The notes: generated by a model not told the origin, from the sequence alone. DNA of 64,000 nucleotides from Acidobacteriaceae bacterium (GCA_028283655.1 JAPWKE010000003.1:1674001-1738000), one strand, 5' to 3'; counted from the first letter of the stretch, positions 35,234 to 45,695 are shown. Program-made: numbers and translations.

Positions 35234-38200
35234 TTAGAAAGACAACCTAAGTGCGAGTTGTAGCCTCCGATTGTCCGTAGAGGTTGACGTCACTTGACCT
35301 ACAGCGGAGTCGCCAATGACGGAATCGGGAGCAGCAAAGTTGGGATGGTTGAAAGTATTGAAGGCATCCACACGGAACTCCAGGTGATAGCCATTCACAA
35401 GTTCAAAGAGCTTGGACAGAGAGGAATCGAGCTGCTGCTGCCCATCTGCATGGAGAGGATTCACTCCGGCCGTGCCATACGTCATGGAGTCGGTATGAAC
35501 ACTGAACGCGCTCGCATCGAACCACTTCGCCACCGTCGGATGACTTAGCGTCCCGTTGCCATTACGGTCTGGACGGTTTGTTTGACCATTGTTCAGCGAG
35601 GTCGTGTCATTCGTCGTCACATCAAAACGCGTACCGCTGCGAATATGTAGCAGCGCGGAGTACTCCCATCCGCCAATCACCGCATCCACAAAACGATTCA
35701 CGTGTCCGAGGTACGCCTTGCCGCGGCCCACGGGCAGCGCTGTACGAAGCTGCGCATTGAAGATGTGCGCAATGTCCTGCTGCGTTGGACCGTAGTACTG
35801 GTTGATGTTGCCCTGATCCAAGTTGTTGCCATTCGCAAAGTTGCGACCATGCGCGTAGCTGGCATTGATGTAGGTCGAAGAACCAATGTTGGCAGCGAAA
35901 CGCGCAGTGATTGCGTCATACCAGCTCCCGGCAACGGACTGCGAGATCGGTAGATCACCCAACTGCGGATACTTGGAATACAGCGGCCGCTTCGTGCTGT
36001 AGTCGACACCCTGCGCTACAGGGGGTGCCTGGTTGATATTCGTAGAGTGATTATTGTGCGAGCCGCGCACATTGAGATATCCAATATCCACGATCATGCC
36101 GGGACGAATCTCACGCTCTACGTTCAGCGTGCTCTGATCCACACGTTGGTTTTTCCAGTCAGGCGAGACACCGCGAATCAATGCATTATCTGGTAGTACT
36201 AGATTGCCCGATGTATCGTACTGTGCGTTTGCAATCGGCAAGCCGTCCGTCGAAAGCGTCAATGTTGGTGAAAGGTTATTCGGCGTCAGATAAACCGCCT
36301 TGGCATAGTTTGGATACGTGAGTCCTAAGATTGTCAGAGGGCCTGACCAATAGGCCATCCAGTAGGAAGTACCATACCCTGCGCGCACGCTGGTCTTCCC
36401 ATGATCCGGGCTCCACACTGCGCCAACACGCGGACCCCAATTCTTCACATCGAGGTTCATTGACGGGCTGCGATTGTTCGCTGTTGCAACCACCAACTCA
36501 TTCGTCCGCGTGTCCCAGTTCGACTCACGGTTATGACGCTCCACAGGGCGTGTGATCAGTTCATAGCGAAGCCCAACGTTGAACGTAAGCGATGAGGATA
36601 CTTTGTAGTCGTCCTGTACATACCAGGCGTTTTGCCAAAATGTTTGATAAGGCGCACCGTTTACAAATCGAGCGCGTGCGCTGGCCGTCATGTTACCGAG
36701 AAGAAAGCTCGGATAGCCGATCGGTTGTACCGCAAGAGCATTATCTGAGTTGCCGCCACCGTCATAGCCCAGGCCATCATAAGAAGTCATGGCTTCGCTG
36801 AAGGTGAACGCTCCGCGAGGATTATCGCCACCGATCGTATCGGCAGATACAGACACCACGTGGTTAAGGTTCGTACCAAGCTTGATCGTGTGCTTACCTT
36901 TAACCCACGTAAAGTTGTCTGTGACCGCAATCGTGTTACTCACGATATAGCCCACCCAATCCGGCTGCGAAATGCCCGGTACGCCTTGCATGTTGAACTC
37001 CGCCAACCCTTGCGTACCGGAATCGCCAAGATTGCCGTTCGGAATACCGAAGCTGTTATTCCAGCTCTGAGAATTCCCCTTGGTACTTGTGCGCACATTT
37101 GAGCGGTTAAAAGCGAGACGGAGCTCATTCAGTTTCGTCGCACTAAAGCTAAATAAGTCAGACAACTGCATATTTTGATTGAATGTCTTTGAGTCAGCGC
37201 TGCCGTTCTGAAAGAACTGATTAACGTCGGTAGAGTTGTCCGCAACTGCGTCCAGCACCGAATAGCGAAAGAAGATGCGGTCACGGCTTGAGCGGTTGAA
37301 ATCAATACGCCCATCAGCCTGGTGCACAGTCCCCTTCGACGTGGCAATGTACTTCAGGTTCTCGCTGATTCCCGGAAGGTTCGCCACTCCGAAGATCTTC
37401 GCCGCATTCATTGCGGCGGCAGCCGAATCCCAACGAGTTGCAGGGATGACATTGTTCGCAAACGGCGTTGCGCTTATTACATTGCCGTTCACATCAAATT
37501 GCCGCGTAGCCGGATCATAAATCTGACCATAGACATTTCCGGCGTCATCATGGCTACCCTGGATATAGAGTTCGGAAAAATCACCGGCTAGCATCTTCGC
37601 CGTGGGAGCGCTAGTGTAGCCGGGCGAACTTGTCTTCGCAATGGTGCCTTGATAATCGACGAAGAAGAAGAGCTTGTCCTTCAGAATCGGACCACCGAGT
37701 GCGCCACCAAATTGATTGCGACGAAACGGAGTCTTTGCCGAATCCCCTGCGAAGTAGTTGAGCGCATCCGTAGCCTCATTACGCAGAAACTCAAACGCTG
37801 CACCATGGAAGTCATTACTTCCAGACTTCGTAATGATGTTCACTACAGCACTGCCAGAGAAGCCAAATTCTGCGTTGTACTTTCCGGTGTAGACCTGCAC
37901 CTCCTGCACGCCTTCAATCGGTGGAGTCACGCTGATATACGCGTTCTGCGGCTCGCGGTTTGGAACGCCCTCAATGTAGATCGTGTTCGCGTTCGCATCC
38001 ACACCACCAATTGACGCAAGCTGCGGCCGCGACTGACCAATCGCAGAGCCACTTTCATCACCATTGGATCCGTAGTTGCCGCTGCCTACATCATTGTTCG
38101 CGCCCGGGATCAAATTCATCTGGTACAGCGGATTGCGATCCAAGTTTGGCAATGTATCGAGGTCTTTATGCGAGAAGGTCTGCGACAACTCGGAGGTCTC

Positions 38201-38581
38201 CGTCGCGACATTGACCTCGTTGGCACGCACACTCACAACCTGGCTCACATCGCCAACCTGTAGCGTAAAATTCACGCTGTGCGGAGCTCCTGCATTCACC
38301 ACAACCTGCAGTTCTACTGCCTTGCGGAAGCCGTCTTGCTGTGCCTCAACATGGTATGTACCTGGCACCAGAAAGTTCAGCAGGAAGTTGCCCCCTGCAG
38401 AGGTCACGCCTTTGGTAATAACGCTCGTCGCATCGTTTGTCGCAGTGACATGGACACCGCTCACTACAGCGCCGCTTGCGTCTGTAACGGTACCCGTAAT
38501 TTTTCCGGTATTCATCTGAGCGAAGAGATTTCGCGAACACCCGAGAAGGAAAATCGCGCACAGTAAAGCCTTGCGTCGCAT
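35234..38581 (-). CDS. Oar-like TonB-dependent outer-membrane receptor
   Basis: A 1115-residue receptor from ATG 38581 (a GTG two codons upstream is also possible; AGGAG fits either). After the signal peptide (ALLCAIFLLGCSRNLFAQ) come a carboxypeptidase-regulatory-like domain (GKITGTVTDASGAVVSGVHV, LLNFLVPGTYHVEAQQDGF), a plug (SQTFSHKDLDTLPNLDRNP) and a barrel ending in the terminal aromatic LRLSF. It lies 48 bp after the DeoR regulator gene on the same strand and is followed by a strong terminator. The arrangement suggests that the regulator controls uptake of its own sugar ligand. Confidence 0.94.
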   Translation of the reverse strand: MRRKALLCAIFLLGCSRNLFAQMNTGKITGTVTDASGAVVSGVHVTATNDATSVITKGVTSAGGNFLLNFLVPGTYHVEAQQDGFRKAVELQVVVNAGAPHSVNFTLQVGDVSQVVSVRANEVNVATETSELSQTFSHKDLDTLPNLDRNPLYQMNLIPGANNDVGSGNYGSNGDESGSAIGQSRPQLASIGGVDANANTIYIEGVPNREPQNAYISVTPPIEGVQEVQVYTGKYNAEFGFSGSAVVNIITKSGSNDFHGAAFEFLRNEATDALNYFAGDSAKTPFRRNQFGGALGGPILKDKLFFFVDYQGTIAKTSSPGYTSAPTAKMLAGDFSELYIQGSHDDAGNVYGQIYDPATRQFDVNGNVISATPFANNVIPATRWDSAAAAMNAAKIFGVANLPGISENLKYIATSKGTVHQADGRIDFNRSSRDRIFFRYSVLDAVADNSTDVNQFFQNGSADSKTFNQNMQLSDLFSFSATKLNELRLAFNRSNVRTSTKGNSQSWNNSFGIPNGNLGDSGTQGLAEFNMQGVPGISQPDWVGYIVSNTIAVTDNFTWVKGKHTIKLGTNLNHVVSVSADTIGGDNPRGAFTFSEAMTSYDGLGYDGGGNSDNALAVQPIGYPSFLLGNMTASARARFVNGAPYQTFWQNAWYVQDDYKVSSSLTFNVGLRYELITRPVERHNRESNWDTRTNELVVATANNRSPSMNLDVKNWGPRVGAVWSPDHGKTSVRAGYGTSYWMAYWSGPLTILGLTYPNYAKAVYLTPNNLSPTLTLSTDGLPIANAQYDTSGNLVLPDNALIRGVSPDWKNQRVDQSTLNVEREIRPGMIVDIGYLNVRGSHNNHSTNINQAPPVAQGVDYSTKRPLYSKYPQLGDLPISQSVAGSWYDAITARFAANIGSSTYINASYAHGRNFANGNNLDQGNINQYYGPTQQDIAHIFNAQLRTALPVGRGKAYLGHVNRFVDAVIGGWEYSALLHIRSGTRFDVTTNDTTSLNNGQTNRPDRNGNGTLSHPTVAKWFDASAFSVHTDSMTYGTAGVNPLHADGQQQLDSSLSKLFELVNGYHLEFRVDAFNTFNHPNFAAPDSVIGDSAVGQVTSTSTDNRRLQLALRLSF

Positions 38582-38629
38582 AAACACAGTTCTCCTAAAT
38601 TGGATCTGTACGGATAACCTTCTCGGGTG

Positions 38630-39412
38630 TTATTCCGCGATAATGACGTGGTTCGTGCTTCGCAGCTTTTTCAGATCAGCTGTCTTAATTCCGTGGTCCG
38701 TGATAACCAAATCGCATTGCTCTACCGAACAAAAGCGATACACCGCTTCGACTCCGACCTTGCTACTGTCGATGACCAAAACTCGCTGCTTGCCCGCTTG
38801 CAGAATCGCCTTGGACATTTCAGGGTCGTAGTTCATCACCCCTTTACGCAGAGATAACGCTGCAGCACCGAAGAATGCTCGATCCGCATAGATGTTCCCT
38901 AAGGCCTCTTCGGTCACATTGCCGCACACGTCATGGCTGACGCGGCGATAGACGCCGCCAGTCAGGCGCACCTGGATACCAGGGCTGCCCGCGAGTTCTT
39001 CCAGAATCGCCAGAGAAGTCGTAATGACGACGAGATTCTTCTTCGATACAAGGTGCCTTGCAATGTAACGAGTCGTTGTACCGGAGTCCAGCACAATCGT
39101 CTCGCCTTCCTGCACAAGCGCTGCTGCTGCACGCCCTAGCGCGTCCTTCTCTTGGGACATCTCTCCAGAGCGTTCGAGGAATGTCCGCTCCATGGATCCG
39201 GAAGGAGCCACCATCGCTCCGCCGGGCGTACGGATGACGAGACTTGCGTCGCTCAACTTATGCAACACACGACGCACCGTCATCTCAGAAACAGCGAACT
39301 CCTCCGCAATCGCGCTGATCCCTGCCGTCCCCTTCTCTTTGAGGTAAAGCAGAATCTCGTTTTGCCGTTCCTCTGGGTTCAGAGCATTCGCGTTTTTGTT
39401 ATTTTTTTTCAT
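38630..39412 (-). CDS. DeoR-family transcriptional regulator
   Basis: A 260-residue sugar-responsive regulator. The N-terminal winged helix-turn-helix is at about residues 13-70 (RQNEILLYLKEKGTAGISAI, FAVSEMTVRRVLHKL). The C-terminal DeoR sensor domain, an ISOCOT-type fold that binds phosphorylated sugars, shows IVLDSGTTTRYIARHL, LTGGVYRRVSHDVCG and VLVIDSSKVG. DeoR regulators usually repress sugar catabolism genes and are released by a sugar phosphate, which fits the kinase in the same operon. ATG 39412 is close to a GGAAG purine tract. It diverges from the phosphatase-like gene across a 199-bp intergenic region. Confidence 0.94.
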   Translation of the reverse strand: MKKNNKNANALNPEERQNEILLYLKEKGTAGISAIAEEFAVSEMTVRRVLHKLSDASLVIRTPGGAMVAPSGSMERTFLERSGEMSQEKDALGRAAAALVQEGETIVLDSGTTTRYIARHLVSKKNLVVITTSLAILEELAGSPGIQVRLTGGVYRRVSHDVCGNVTEEALGNIYADRAFFGAAALSLRKGVMNYDPEMSKAILQAGKQRVLVIDSSKVGVEAVYRFCSVEQCDLVITDHGIKTADLKKLRSTNHVIIAE

Positions 39413-39611
39413 ATCTTCCGTTGAAAAGAAACACTACACAACGAACAATAACGCGTCAACACTTATTTAACATCTCCCCATAAAACCTCACCTATTAAGC
39501 GTTTACAGGAATAATGCCATCGCTCAGCACACCCAGCGACCGCGCGCACACATGCTCAGAAGGCACGGCCGATGTGTTAGAAAATAACAACCGTGCGGAA
39601 CACTGAAAAGC
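39413..39611. promoter_or_regulatory. Divergent promoter region between the DeoR-type and phosphatase-like genes
   Basis: 199 bp of AT-richer DNA between divergent starts. Around 39423-39455 there is an A-rich stretch (GAAAAGAAACAC, ACAACGAACAATAACG) of the kind bound by DeoR-family repressors. No perfect repeat was found, so operator position is only suggested. Confidence 0.4.
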
Positions 39612-40679
39612 ATGACGCAACGGACCGATCTGATAACCGAGAACGTTGGAGACTTTATGCAAGATACCGATTGGCTGCTGAACTCTATCCGTTCCATTCA
39701 TGCAGCCGTGCGCAAGAGCGTTGTTGAAGCCTGCGAAAACTCCCTGCTGACGAGCCTGTCCGAGGTAGCCGACGATAGTGACGGTGACACGATTTACGCG
39801 GTCGACAGGATTAGCGAAGAGATGCTCGTTGAGCTCTTTGAGCGTGAGGTCGCTTCACGCGTTCCGATCGTACTCATCGCGGAAGGACTTTCTGAAGGCA
39901 AGATCGTACTGCCACGAGGCAGTAATGAGGCTGATGCCGTTTGGCGCATCATCGCCGACCCCATTGATGGCACTAGATTGCTGATGTACCAGAAACGCAG
40001 CGCCTGGATTCTCACAGGTGTGGCACCCAATCGCGGAGAAGAGACTAACCTGTCAGAGATCGTGCTTGCCGTGCAAACGGAGATTCCGCTCATCAAGCAA
40101 CACCTCAGCGATGTACTTTGGGCCAGACGAGGAGAAGGTGCTCAGGCCGAGCGCTTCAACCGCCTCACGCAGCAGAGCACTCCCCTCCACCTGCAGCCGT
40201 CCAAGTCGCCTGACCTCGCACATGGATTTGCCTCTGTGACGCGTTTCTTCGCCGGCGGACGCGATATTCTTGCAGCGGTTGACGATCAGATATGCTTCTC
40301 CACGCTTGGTCCCGGCCGCGAAGGAAAAGCGCAATCTTTTGAAGACCAATACCTCTCAACGGGCGGCCAGCTCTACGAGTTGATGGTGGGCCACGACCGC
40401 TTTCAAGCAGATTTGCGCCCTCTACTCACGAACATACTGCGTGAGCGTGGGTTGCCGCCAGCACTATGCTGTCATCCGTACGACCTCTGCACTGAGATGA
40501 TTGCCCGTGAAGCAGGAGTACTAGTGCTAGATGACGCTGGCCACCCAATGTCTGCACCGATGAACTTAACGGCCGATATCAGCTGGGTTGGATACGCCAA
40601 CAGCACGTTGCGTAAGAACATCGAACCGCTATTGCTGCATGCGCTCGAGGAGTATGGCTTAGAACGGACTAAAACTTAG
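39612..40679 (+). CDS. Inositol-monophosphatase-like sugar phosphatase
   Basis: A 355-residue protein of the inositol monophosphatase/FBPase superfamily of metal-dependent phosphatases. The metal-binding set is visible: Glu91 in LIAEG, the DPIDGT motif at 116-121, and a downstream [21 protein letters not shown] stretch matching the usual WD.aa....aGg region. It is longer than typical monophosphatases (~260) because of an inserted segment around 140-260. ATG 39657, with GGAG 5 nt upstream, is a strong alternative start and would remove 15 residues. It diverges from the DeoR gene and may be controlled by it. A role opposing or following the sugar kinase is inference. Confidence 0.85.
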   Translation: MTQRTDLITENVGDFMQDTDWLLNSIRSIHAAVRKSVVEACENSLLTSLSEVADDSDGDTIYAVDRISEEMLVELFEREVASRVPIVLIAEGLSEGKIVLPRGSNEADAVWRIIADPIDGTRLLMYQKRSAWILTGVAPNRGEETNLSEIVLAVQTEIPLIKQHLSDVLWARRGEGAQAERFNRLTQQSTPLHLQPSKSPDLAHGFASVTRFFAGGRDILAAVDDQICFSTLGPGREGKAQSFEDQYLSTGGQLYELMVGHDRFQADLRPLLTNILRERGLPPALCCHPYDLCTEMIAREAGVLVLDDAGHPMSAPMNLTADISWVGYANSTLRKNIEPLLLHALEEYGLERTKT

Positions 40680-41256
40680 AGCCCTAGCTCGACTGATGAA
40701 GGCGCACTTCTACAGACTCAGGTCAGGAGGAACTGTTGACGACGAACAGCGCTAGACCGTTAGCAGATCACCAAGCAGCAGCCTTACCTCAAAGTTGCGA
40801 AACTGCCGTATTCAAGAGGACGCCGCCAAACCCCCACTCCATCACCTGGCAAGCTCGGCGAGCAGACAGAGACTGCCCCCGGCCGGGGCGTGGATGGTCA
40901 CTGTCACCGTCTGCGAACCGCTGTTGGCAACGAGCGTTGCTAGAGAGAACGCTGCCGTGGCTCCTGCAGACTCGTTGCGGTAAAGATCACCGCATCCGGA
41001 AAGCTGCCGCACGACGGGCTCACGCACATGACCGTTCGCGCCTTCGCGCACCAAGCAGTCTGTTTTAGTCGTTCAGTATTTGTGCGGACCATAGCAGCTA
41101 TTCGGGCTAAGTCTCAAGCTACAGAGCTGATACGGCTTCGCCGCGCAAAAAGCCGCGCAACCACTGACAGCACGAAACGATAGCGCTAGAAGCCTTCTGA
41201 ACGCAGATGGCACACATTGAGTAAGATATTGATTCTCAATCGTGCACGGTTCCCGA
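40680..41256. other. Non-coding or decayed stretch before the RND genes
   Basis: 577 bp between the phosphatase gene and the end of the RND pump gene, which runs the other way. On the minus strand, 41054-40842 encodes 70 residues (ending TVTVTIHAPAGGSLCLLAEL) that read like the edge of a beta-sandwich domain, but it starts at TTG without a ribosome site and has no partner sequence. I see no hairpin with a T run and no RNA gene. Confidence 0.35.
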
Positions 41257-44200
41257 TTATGCGTGATGCGCTTCCACCTCAGTCTTATTCCGGTAGACGA
41301 GAAAGAATCCCGCAGGCACCAGAAATACCGTCAAGATTACTGAAACCGTTAGACCACCGATAAGAGCCTGAGCGAGGGGGGCGTAAGCTTCACTGCCTGC
41401 TCCCAGCTTGAGCGCCATAGGCAACAAACCAATGAGAGTTGCAAGAGATGTCATCAGGATTGGACGTAGACGAACCCGGCACGAAGTGGAGATGGCTTCT
41501 CGAACAGCCATTCCTTCCTTCATGAGGTGGTGCGCAAACTCTACGATAAGGATGCTGTTTGACAACGCAATACCCGCCAGCATAACCACGCCCATGAGCG
41601 ACATGACGTTCAGCGTCGTACCCCAGAGAAGCAAAGCTACGATGACACCCGTAATACCCGGCGGCAATGCAAGCAGGATGATGAAGGGATCGATGAACGA
41701 GCGGAACTGCGCCACAAGGATGAGAAAGAGCAGCAGAACGGAAAGCGTGAGGCCGATGGCAAAACTCTTGAACGAAGCGTTCATCGAGTTCACGCTACCC
41801 GTCAGCATTACGTCGACACCATGCGGAGGATGGGCCGAAGCGACGATCTTATTGATCTCGTCGGTAATCTTATTCAGGCTTTCCTTCTGCGGTCTTACAT
41901 AAATATCCACGAAACGACGAATCTGCGTGTGGTCCATCTCTGTAGGAGCCTTGAACTGCTGGATACTAGCAACCATATCCAGGCGCGTTGGTGAAGTGAT
42001 GTTCTTACCATGCAGCGGAATGGCCTTTAGATCTTCGAGTGACTTCACCTGTCCTTCCTTGTACTGAACCGTCAGGAAGTAGTTGTTGCCACTCTTCGGA
42101 TCGATCCAAACGCTCGGCGCAATCATCTGGTTGGATGTGAGAGCGGTGATGACGTTCGAGACAATCTCCTTCTCGGTTAACCCCAACTCGTCCGCACGCG
42201 TACGGTCGATCGCAATTCGCAGTGATGGATAATCAATGTCCTGTGGAATATAGACGTCCGCCACGCCATTGACTTGGCGCACCTTCTCAGCAATCGCTTG
42301 CGCTGTCTTGTAATCGCCTGTCATGTCATTACCGGCAACACGGATATCGATCGGTGCCGGTGCCCCCATATTCAGCACGCCATCAACCAGGCTGCCACTT
42401 GAGAAGAATGTCTGCAACTCTGGCATTTGCTTCGCGAGCGCAGCCTTCACTTTATCGATATAAACATAACTGCTAACCGTGTGGTCTTCGGCAAGCGCTA
42501 CCTGCGTGAAACCAGTGTGCATAGCCGAGTTCGGTGTGAAGAGCGCAGAGAAGCCAGGATCCACGCCGATGTTCGTCAGCGTTAAAGCCATGTCATGCTT
42601 CGAGACGATGCTGCGAACGATGCTCTCCACCTTCGCCGCTTCCGCTTCGGTGTCGGTCAGCTTCGTTCCAGAAGGAGCCTTGAAGTTGATCACAAACTGT
42701 CCCGCATCTGTACGAGGAAAAAAAGAAAGACCGAGCAACGGGAACAACAGTAAGCTGAGTAGAAAGACAACACCCGTTCCTGCAAGTACAGTCTTCGGCG
42801 CTTCCAAGACTTTCTGTACAAGCGCATCATAACGTCGCAGCATTGCGTCGAAGCCATTTGTAAATTTCGCATTAAAGCGAGCGCCGAAGTTAGGCTTCTT
42901 CGTCGACTCCGCGGCAACAGCATACTTGCCCTCTGCGGATTCGTGAACTGTATCTCCATGCGGACTCTTGATGAAGCGTGCGCAGAAGAGTGGTACAACC
43001 GTAAGCGCCACGAAATACGAAGCAAACAAAGAGATGACAACGGCAAGCGCAAGCGCTGAGAAGAGGAACTTGCTGACGCCGTACAGCATCGTAACCGGGA
43101 AGAACACAACTACAGTAGTCAGAGTTCCAGCGAGCACGGGAAGAGCTACTTCCTGCCCCCCCTTCTCTGCGGCCACCTCCGGCGCTTCCCCGCCCTCAAG
43201 GTGTCTGAAGATATTTTCCAGCACAACGACAGAGTTATCGATAAGTCGTGAAAGCGCCAGTGCGAGACCACCTAGCACCATGCTGTTAATGGAGCTTCCC
43301 GTCAGCTTCAGGATGAAGAAGGTCGTCAGCAGCGACAGCGGAATCGAGAAGAAGACCGCAAGCGTAGCTCGCATACTACCGAGGAAGATCAAGATCATGA
43401 GGCAGGTCAGGAACAGCCCAACGCCACCTTCATGCAGCAAGGTCTCAATTGCCGTTTTGACGAAGCGCGACTGATCAAACACAACACTCGTCTTCAGCGA
43501 GGATGGAACGTCATATAGTTTCTTCAGCGTAGAGCGCACACCCTCCACAATCTTGATGGTGTTCGAGTCAGCGCCTGCCTTGAAAATAGGGAGATAGACT
43601 GCCCGCTGCCCATTCACGCGCACCACGTTAAACTGACGGCTGAACGAGTCTTGCGGTGTGGCAACATCTCCCACACGAACGGGAGACTGGCCCACCATTT
43701 TCAACGGAACAGTAGCAATATCCGCAGCCCCACCGAGCATCGAGTTCGTGTAGAGATCGTAGTCATTACGGCCAATCTCCACATCACCAGCCGGAAGAAT
43801 CACGTTTGCCTCGTTCACCGCGCGAACTACATCCATAGGGCTGAGCTGATTCGCTTCCAGTTTGTATGGGTCGGCGTACAGCATGATCTGACGCCAGCGC
43901 CCACCGAACGGCTGCGGTACAGACGCGCCGTCGACACTAGCAAGCTGATTACGAACAACGTTCTGTGCGAGATCCTTTAGCTTACTTTCATCCAGGCCTG
44001 CTCCAGAAAGAGTGATGAGCGATACAGGGATACTCGCAGCATCCTGCTTCAGAATTACAGGAGGGTAGGTTCCTGGCGGCATATCGCGAAGATCGCTCAT
44101 CGCGAGAGATGAAATCGTCGCCGCATCTGCATCAGGGTCGCTTCCGGCGCGGAAGTAAACCTTAATGAGGCTGACACCTGGCAACGAGCGCGACTCCATA

Positions 44201-44430
44201 TGATCAATACCACTGGCAAGCGTAAACTGCCGCTCAAGGTGATACGTAATATTGGTTTCGATCTGAGCAGGTGGCATACCCGAGTAGAACGTTGCCACTG
44301 CGACCACCGGCAGATTGACCGCTGGAAACATATCGACAGGCATGTCTGAGGCACTGACCGTGCCCAGGATCATCATGACCAGACAAAGAACCACAATCAA
44401 ATAGGGGTTTCGAATGGAAAATCCCGGCAT
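41257..44430 (-). CDS. RND-superfamily efflux pump, inner-membrane subunit
   Basis: A 1057-residue proton-driven transporter with the twelve-helix AcrB-like layout: TM1 at the start (NPYLIVVLCLVMMILGTVSA), two large periplasmic loops (about 35-330 and 560-860) and TM clusters. TM4 carries LIDNSVVVLEN in place of the AcrB pattern VDDAIVVVEN, so only one of the two Asp residues is kept. An extra ~60-residue cytoplasmic insert (HESAEGKYAVAAESTKKPN) lies between TM6 and TM7. The ATG at 44430 follows AGGAAAC. It is the last gene of the efflux operon, after the adaptor. Drug and metal substrates cannot be told apart from sequence. Confidence 0.95.
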   Translation of the reverse strand: MPGFSIRNPYLIVVLCLVMMILGTVSASDMPVDMFPAVNLPVVAVATFYSGMPPAQIETNITYHLERQFTLASGIDHMESRSLPGVSLIKVYFRAGSDPDADAATISSLAMSDLRDMPPGTYPPVILKQDAASIPVSLITLSGAGLDESKLKDLAQNVVRNQLASVDGASVPQPFGGRWRQIMLYADPYKLEANQLSPMDVVRAVNEANVILPAGDVEIGRNDYDLYTNSMLGGAADIATVPLKMVGQSPVRVGDVATPQDSFSRQFNVVRVNGQRAVYLPIFKAGADSNTIKIVEGVRSTLKKLYDVPSSLKTSVVFDQSRFVKTAIETLLHEGGVGLFLTCLMILIFLGSMRATLAVFFSIPLSLLTTFFILKLTGSSINSMVLGGLALALSRLIDNSVVVLENIFRHLEGGEAPEVAAEKGGQEVALPVLAGTLTTVVVFFPVTMLYGVSKFLFSALALAVVISLFASYFVALTVVPLFCARFIKSPHGDTVHESAEGKYAVAAESTKKPNFGARFNAKFTNGFDAMLRRYDALVQKVLEAPKTVLAGTGVVFLLSLLLFPLLGLSFFPRTDAGQFVINFKAPSGTKLTDTEAEAAKVESIVRSIVSKHDMALTLTNIGVDPGFSALFTPNSAMHTGFTQVALAEDHTVSSYVYIDKVKAALAKQMPELQTFFSSGSLVDGVLNMGAPAPIDIRVAGNDMTGDYKTAQAIAEKVRQVNGVADVYIPQDIDYPSLRIAIDRTRADELGLTEKEIVSNVITALTSNQMIAPSVWIDPKSGNNYFLTVQYKEGQVKSLEDLKAIPLHGKNITSPTRLDMVASIQQFKAPTEMDHTQIRRFVDIYVRPQKESLNKITDEINKIVASAHPPHGVDVMLTGSVNSMNASFKSFAIGLTLSVLLLFLILVAQFRSFIDPFIILLALPPGITGVIVALLLWGTTLNVMSLMGVVMLAGIALSNSILIVEFAHHLMKEGMAVREAISTSCRVRLRPILMTSLATLIGLLPMALKLGAGSEAYAPLAQALIGGLTVSVILTVFLVPAGFFLVYRNKTEVEAHHA

Positions 44431-44463
44431 GTTTCCTCGCTCTTTCTGCTAACCGAACTGTTG

Positions 44464-45681
44464 CTAGTTGCTTGCCGCGCTGGTTTCATAGGTAGCAACT
44501 TGTGCCTGCACCTTCTCGCCATCAGAGAGACCGGTGTGCCGACCCACCACCACCTGATCGCCCGACTTCAGGCCAGACAGTACTTCCAGTCGTGTCGCGG
44601 TCTGTAGTCCCGTAGTCACCTGCACAACGTGGATGATGCCATCACGAACAACATAAGCTTGCTCGACACTTGAGCCCAATCCGTCAACACCATCAATAGG
44701 AAGGCTTATAACGCCGGGCCGATCTGCGAGGTGGAGATGAACTTCGGCGTACATTCCCGGCAGCAGGCTCCCGTCTGCATTGGGCACATCCACCTGCGTA
44801 TCCATCGTGCGCGTGGCCATTTGCACGGAGCCAGCAAATCGCGCAATTTTCCCCTTTATAACCCTCGGAGGATTCGACACATTTACATCTACGGCCTGCC
44901 CGTTCTTAACCTCAGCCGCATCCGTCACCGGTACCGGTAGCGTGAGCCGAAGAACGTTGTACTGTGCGAGTCTCACTACAGGCATCGCCTGCGACTGCGA
45001 AGAGATACCTGCTTGGATCATCGATCCCGTATTCGCATAACGCTTTGTTACTATGCCATCGAATGGAGCACGAATCGTGGTGTACTGCATCATTGCGCTG
45101 GCACGAGCATATTCTGAATCCGCTGCGGACTTCGACTCCTGTGCTGCCTGTAACTCAGACTTTGCACTCGCAACTTGCGCCACGGCCTCAGCATCGCGAG
45201 ACTCCGCTACATCCACTTCCTGCCGGGGAACCAGCCCCTTGTTTTTCGTGGCAACATTATTGATGCGTTGATACGAGAGATGAGCGATCTTTGCCTGTGC
45301 TTCGGCACGCTGAATACCCGCCTGCGCGGTCACGACATTGGCCTGTGCTGCAGCCACGCCGGCTTTCGCCTTTTGCACCTCATCCTGAATTTCAGGGGCT
45401 TCCAATACCGCGAGCACTTCGCCAGCTCGTACATGCGAACCAATATCTACACGAATGCTGCGGACATATCCAGCAACTTTCGCCATCACGTCTACATCCT
45501 GAAAAGGCTGAAACTCCGCGGAGAGCACGACATTATTTTGCAACGTAGCAGGAGCAACTATCGCCACCGGGACCGTCGGAGTTTCGGCCACCGGCGGAGG
45601 AGCCGATTTGCAGGCCGTAAGAAAACTGGCACAAGAAGCGGTCACAAGACCGATTGCAAGAGCGCACCCTTTGTTTGCCAT
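44464..45681 (-). CDS. RND periplasmic adaptor (membrane fusion) lipoprotein
   Basis: A 405-residue adaptor from ATG 45681; the longer frame begins at TTG inside the TolC-like gene. A lipoprotein signal with lipobox LTAC (Cys near 24) anchors it to the membrane. The barrel-sandwich hybrid halves (VDVMAKVAGYVRSIRVDIGSHV near 65-85 and MMQYTTIRAPFDGIVTKRYAN near 195-215) flank a coiled-coil hairpin rich in Ala, Gln and Lys. A beta-barrel and membrane-proximal domain follow. It links the RND pump to the TolC-like channel. The three genes run in the order channel, adaptor, pump. Confidence 0.95.
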   Translation of the reverse strand: MANKGCALAIGLVTASCASFLTACKSAPPPVAETPTVPVAIVAPATLQNNVVLSAEFQPFQDVDVMAKVAGYVRSIRVDIGSHVRAGEVLAVLEAPEIQDEVQKAKAGVAAAQANVVTAQAGIQRAEAQAKIAHLSYQRINNVATKNKGLVPRQEVDVAESRDAEAVAQVASAKSELQAAQESKSAADSEYARASAMMQYTTIRAPFDGIVTKRYANTGSMIQAGISSQSQAMPVVRLAQYNVLRLTLPVPVTDAAEVKNGQAVDVNVSNPPRVIKGKIARFAGSVQMATRTMDTQVDVPNADGSLLPGMYAEVHLHLADRPGVISLPIDGVDGLGSSVEQAYVVRDGIIHVVQVTTGLQTATRLEVLSGLKSGDQVVVGRHTGLSDGEKVQAQVATYETSAASN

Positions 45682-45695
45682 ACCGTGTGGTCCTT

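Noticed and set aside
40842-41054. 70-residue minus-strand frame ending in a beta-like stretch (TVTVTIHAPAGG)
   Set aside because: It begins with TTG, has no ribosome site and no upstream coding extension. It could be a remnant but I cannot name a family.
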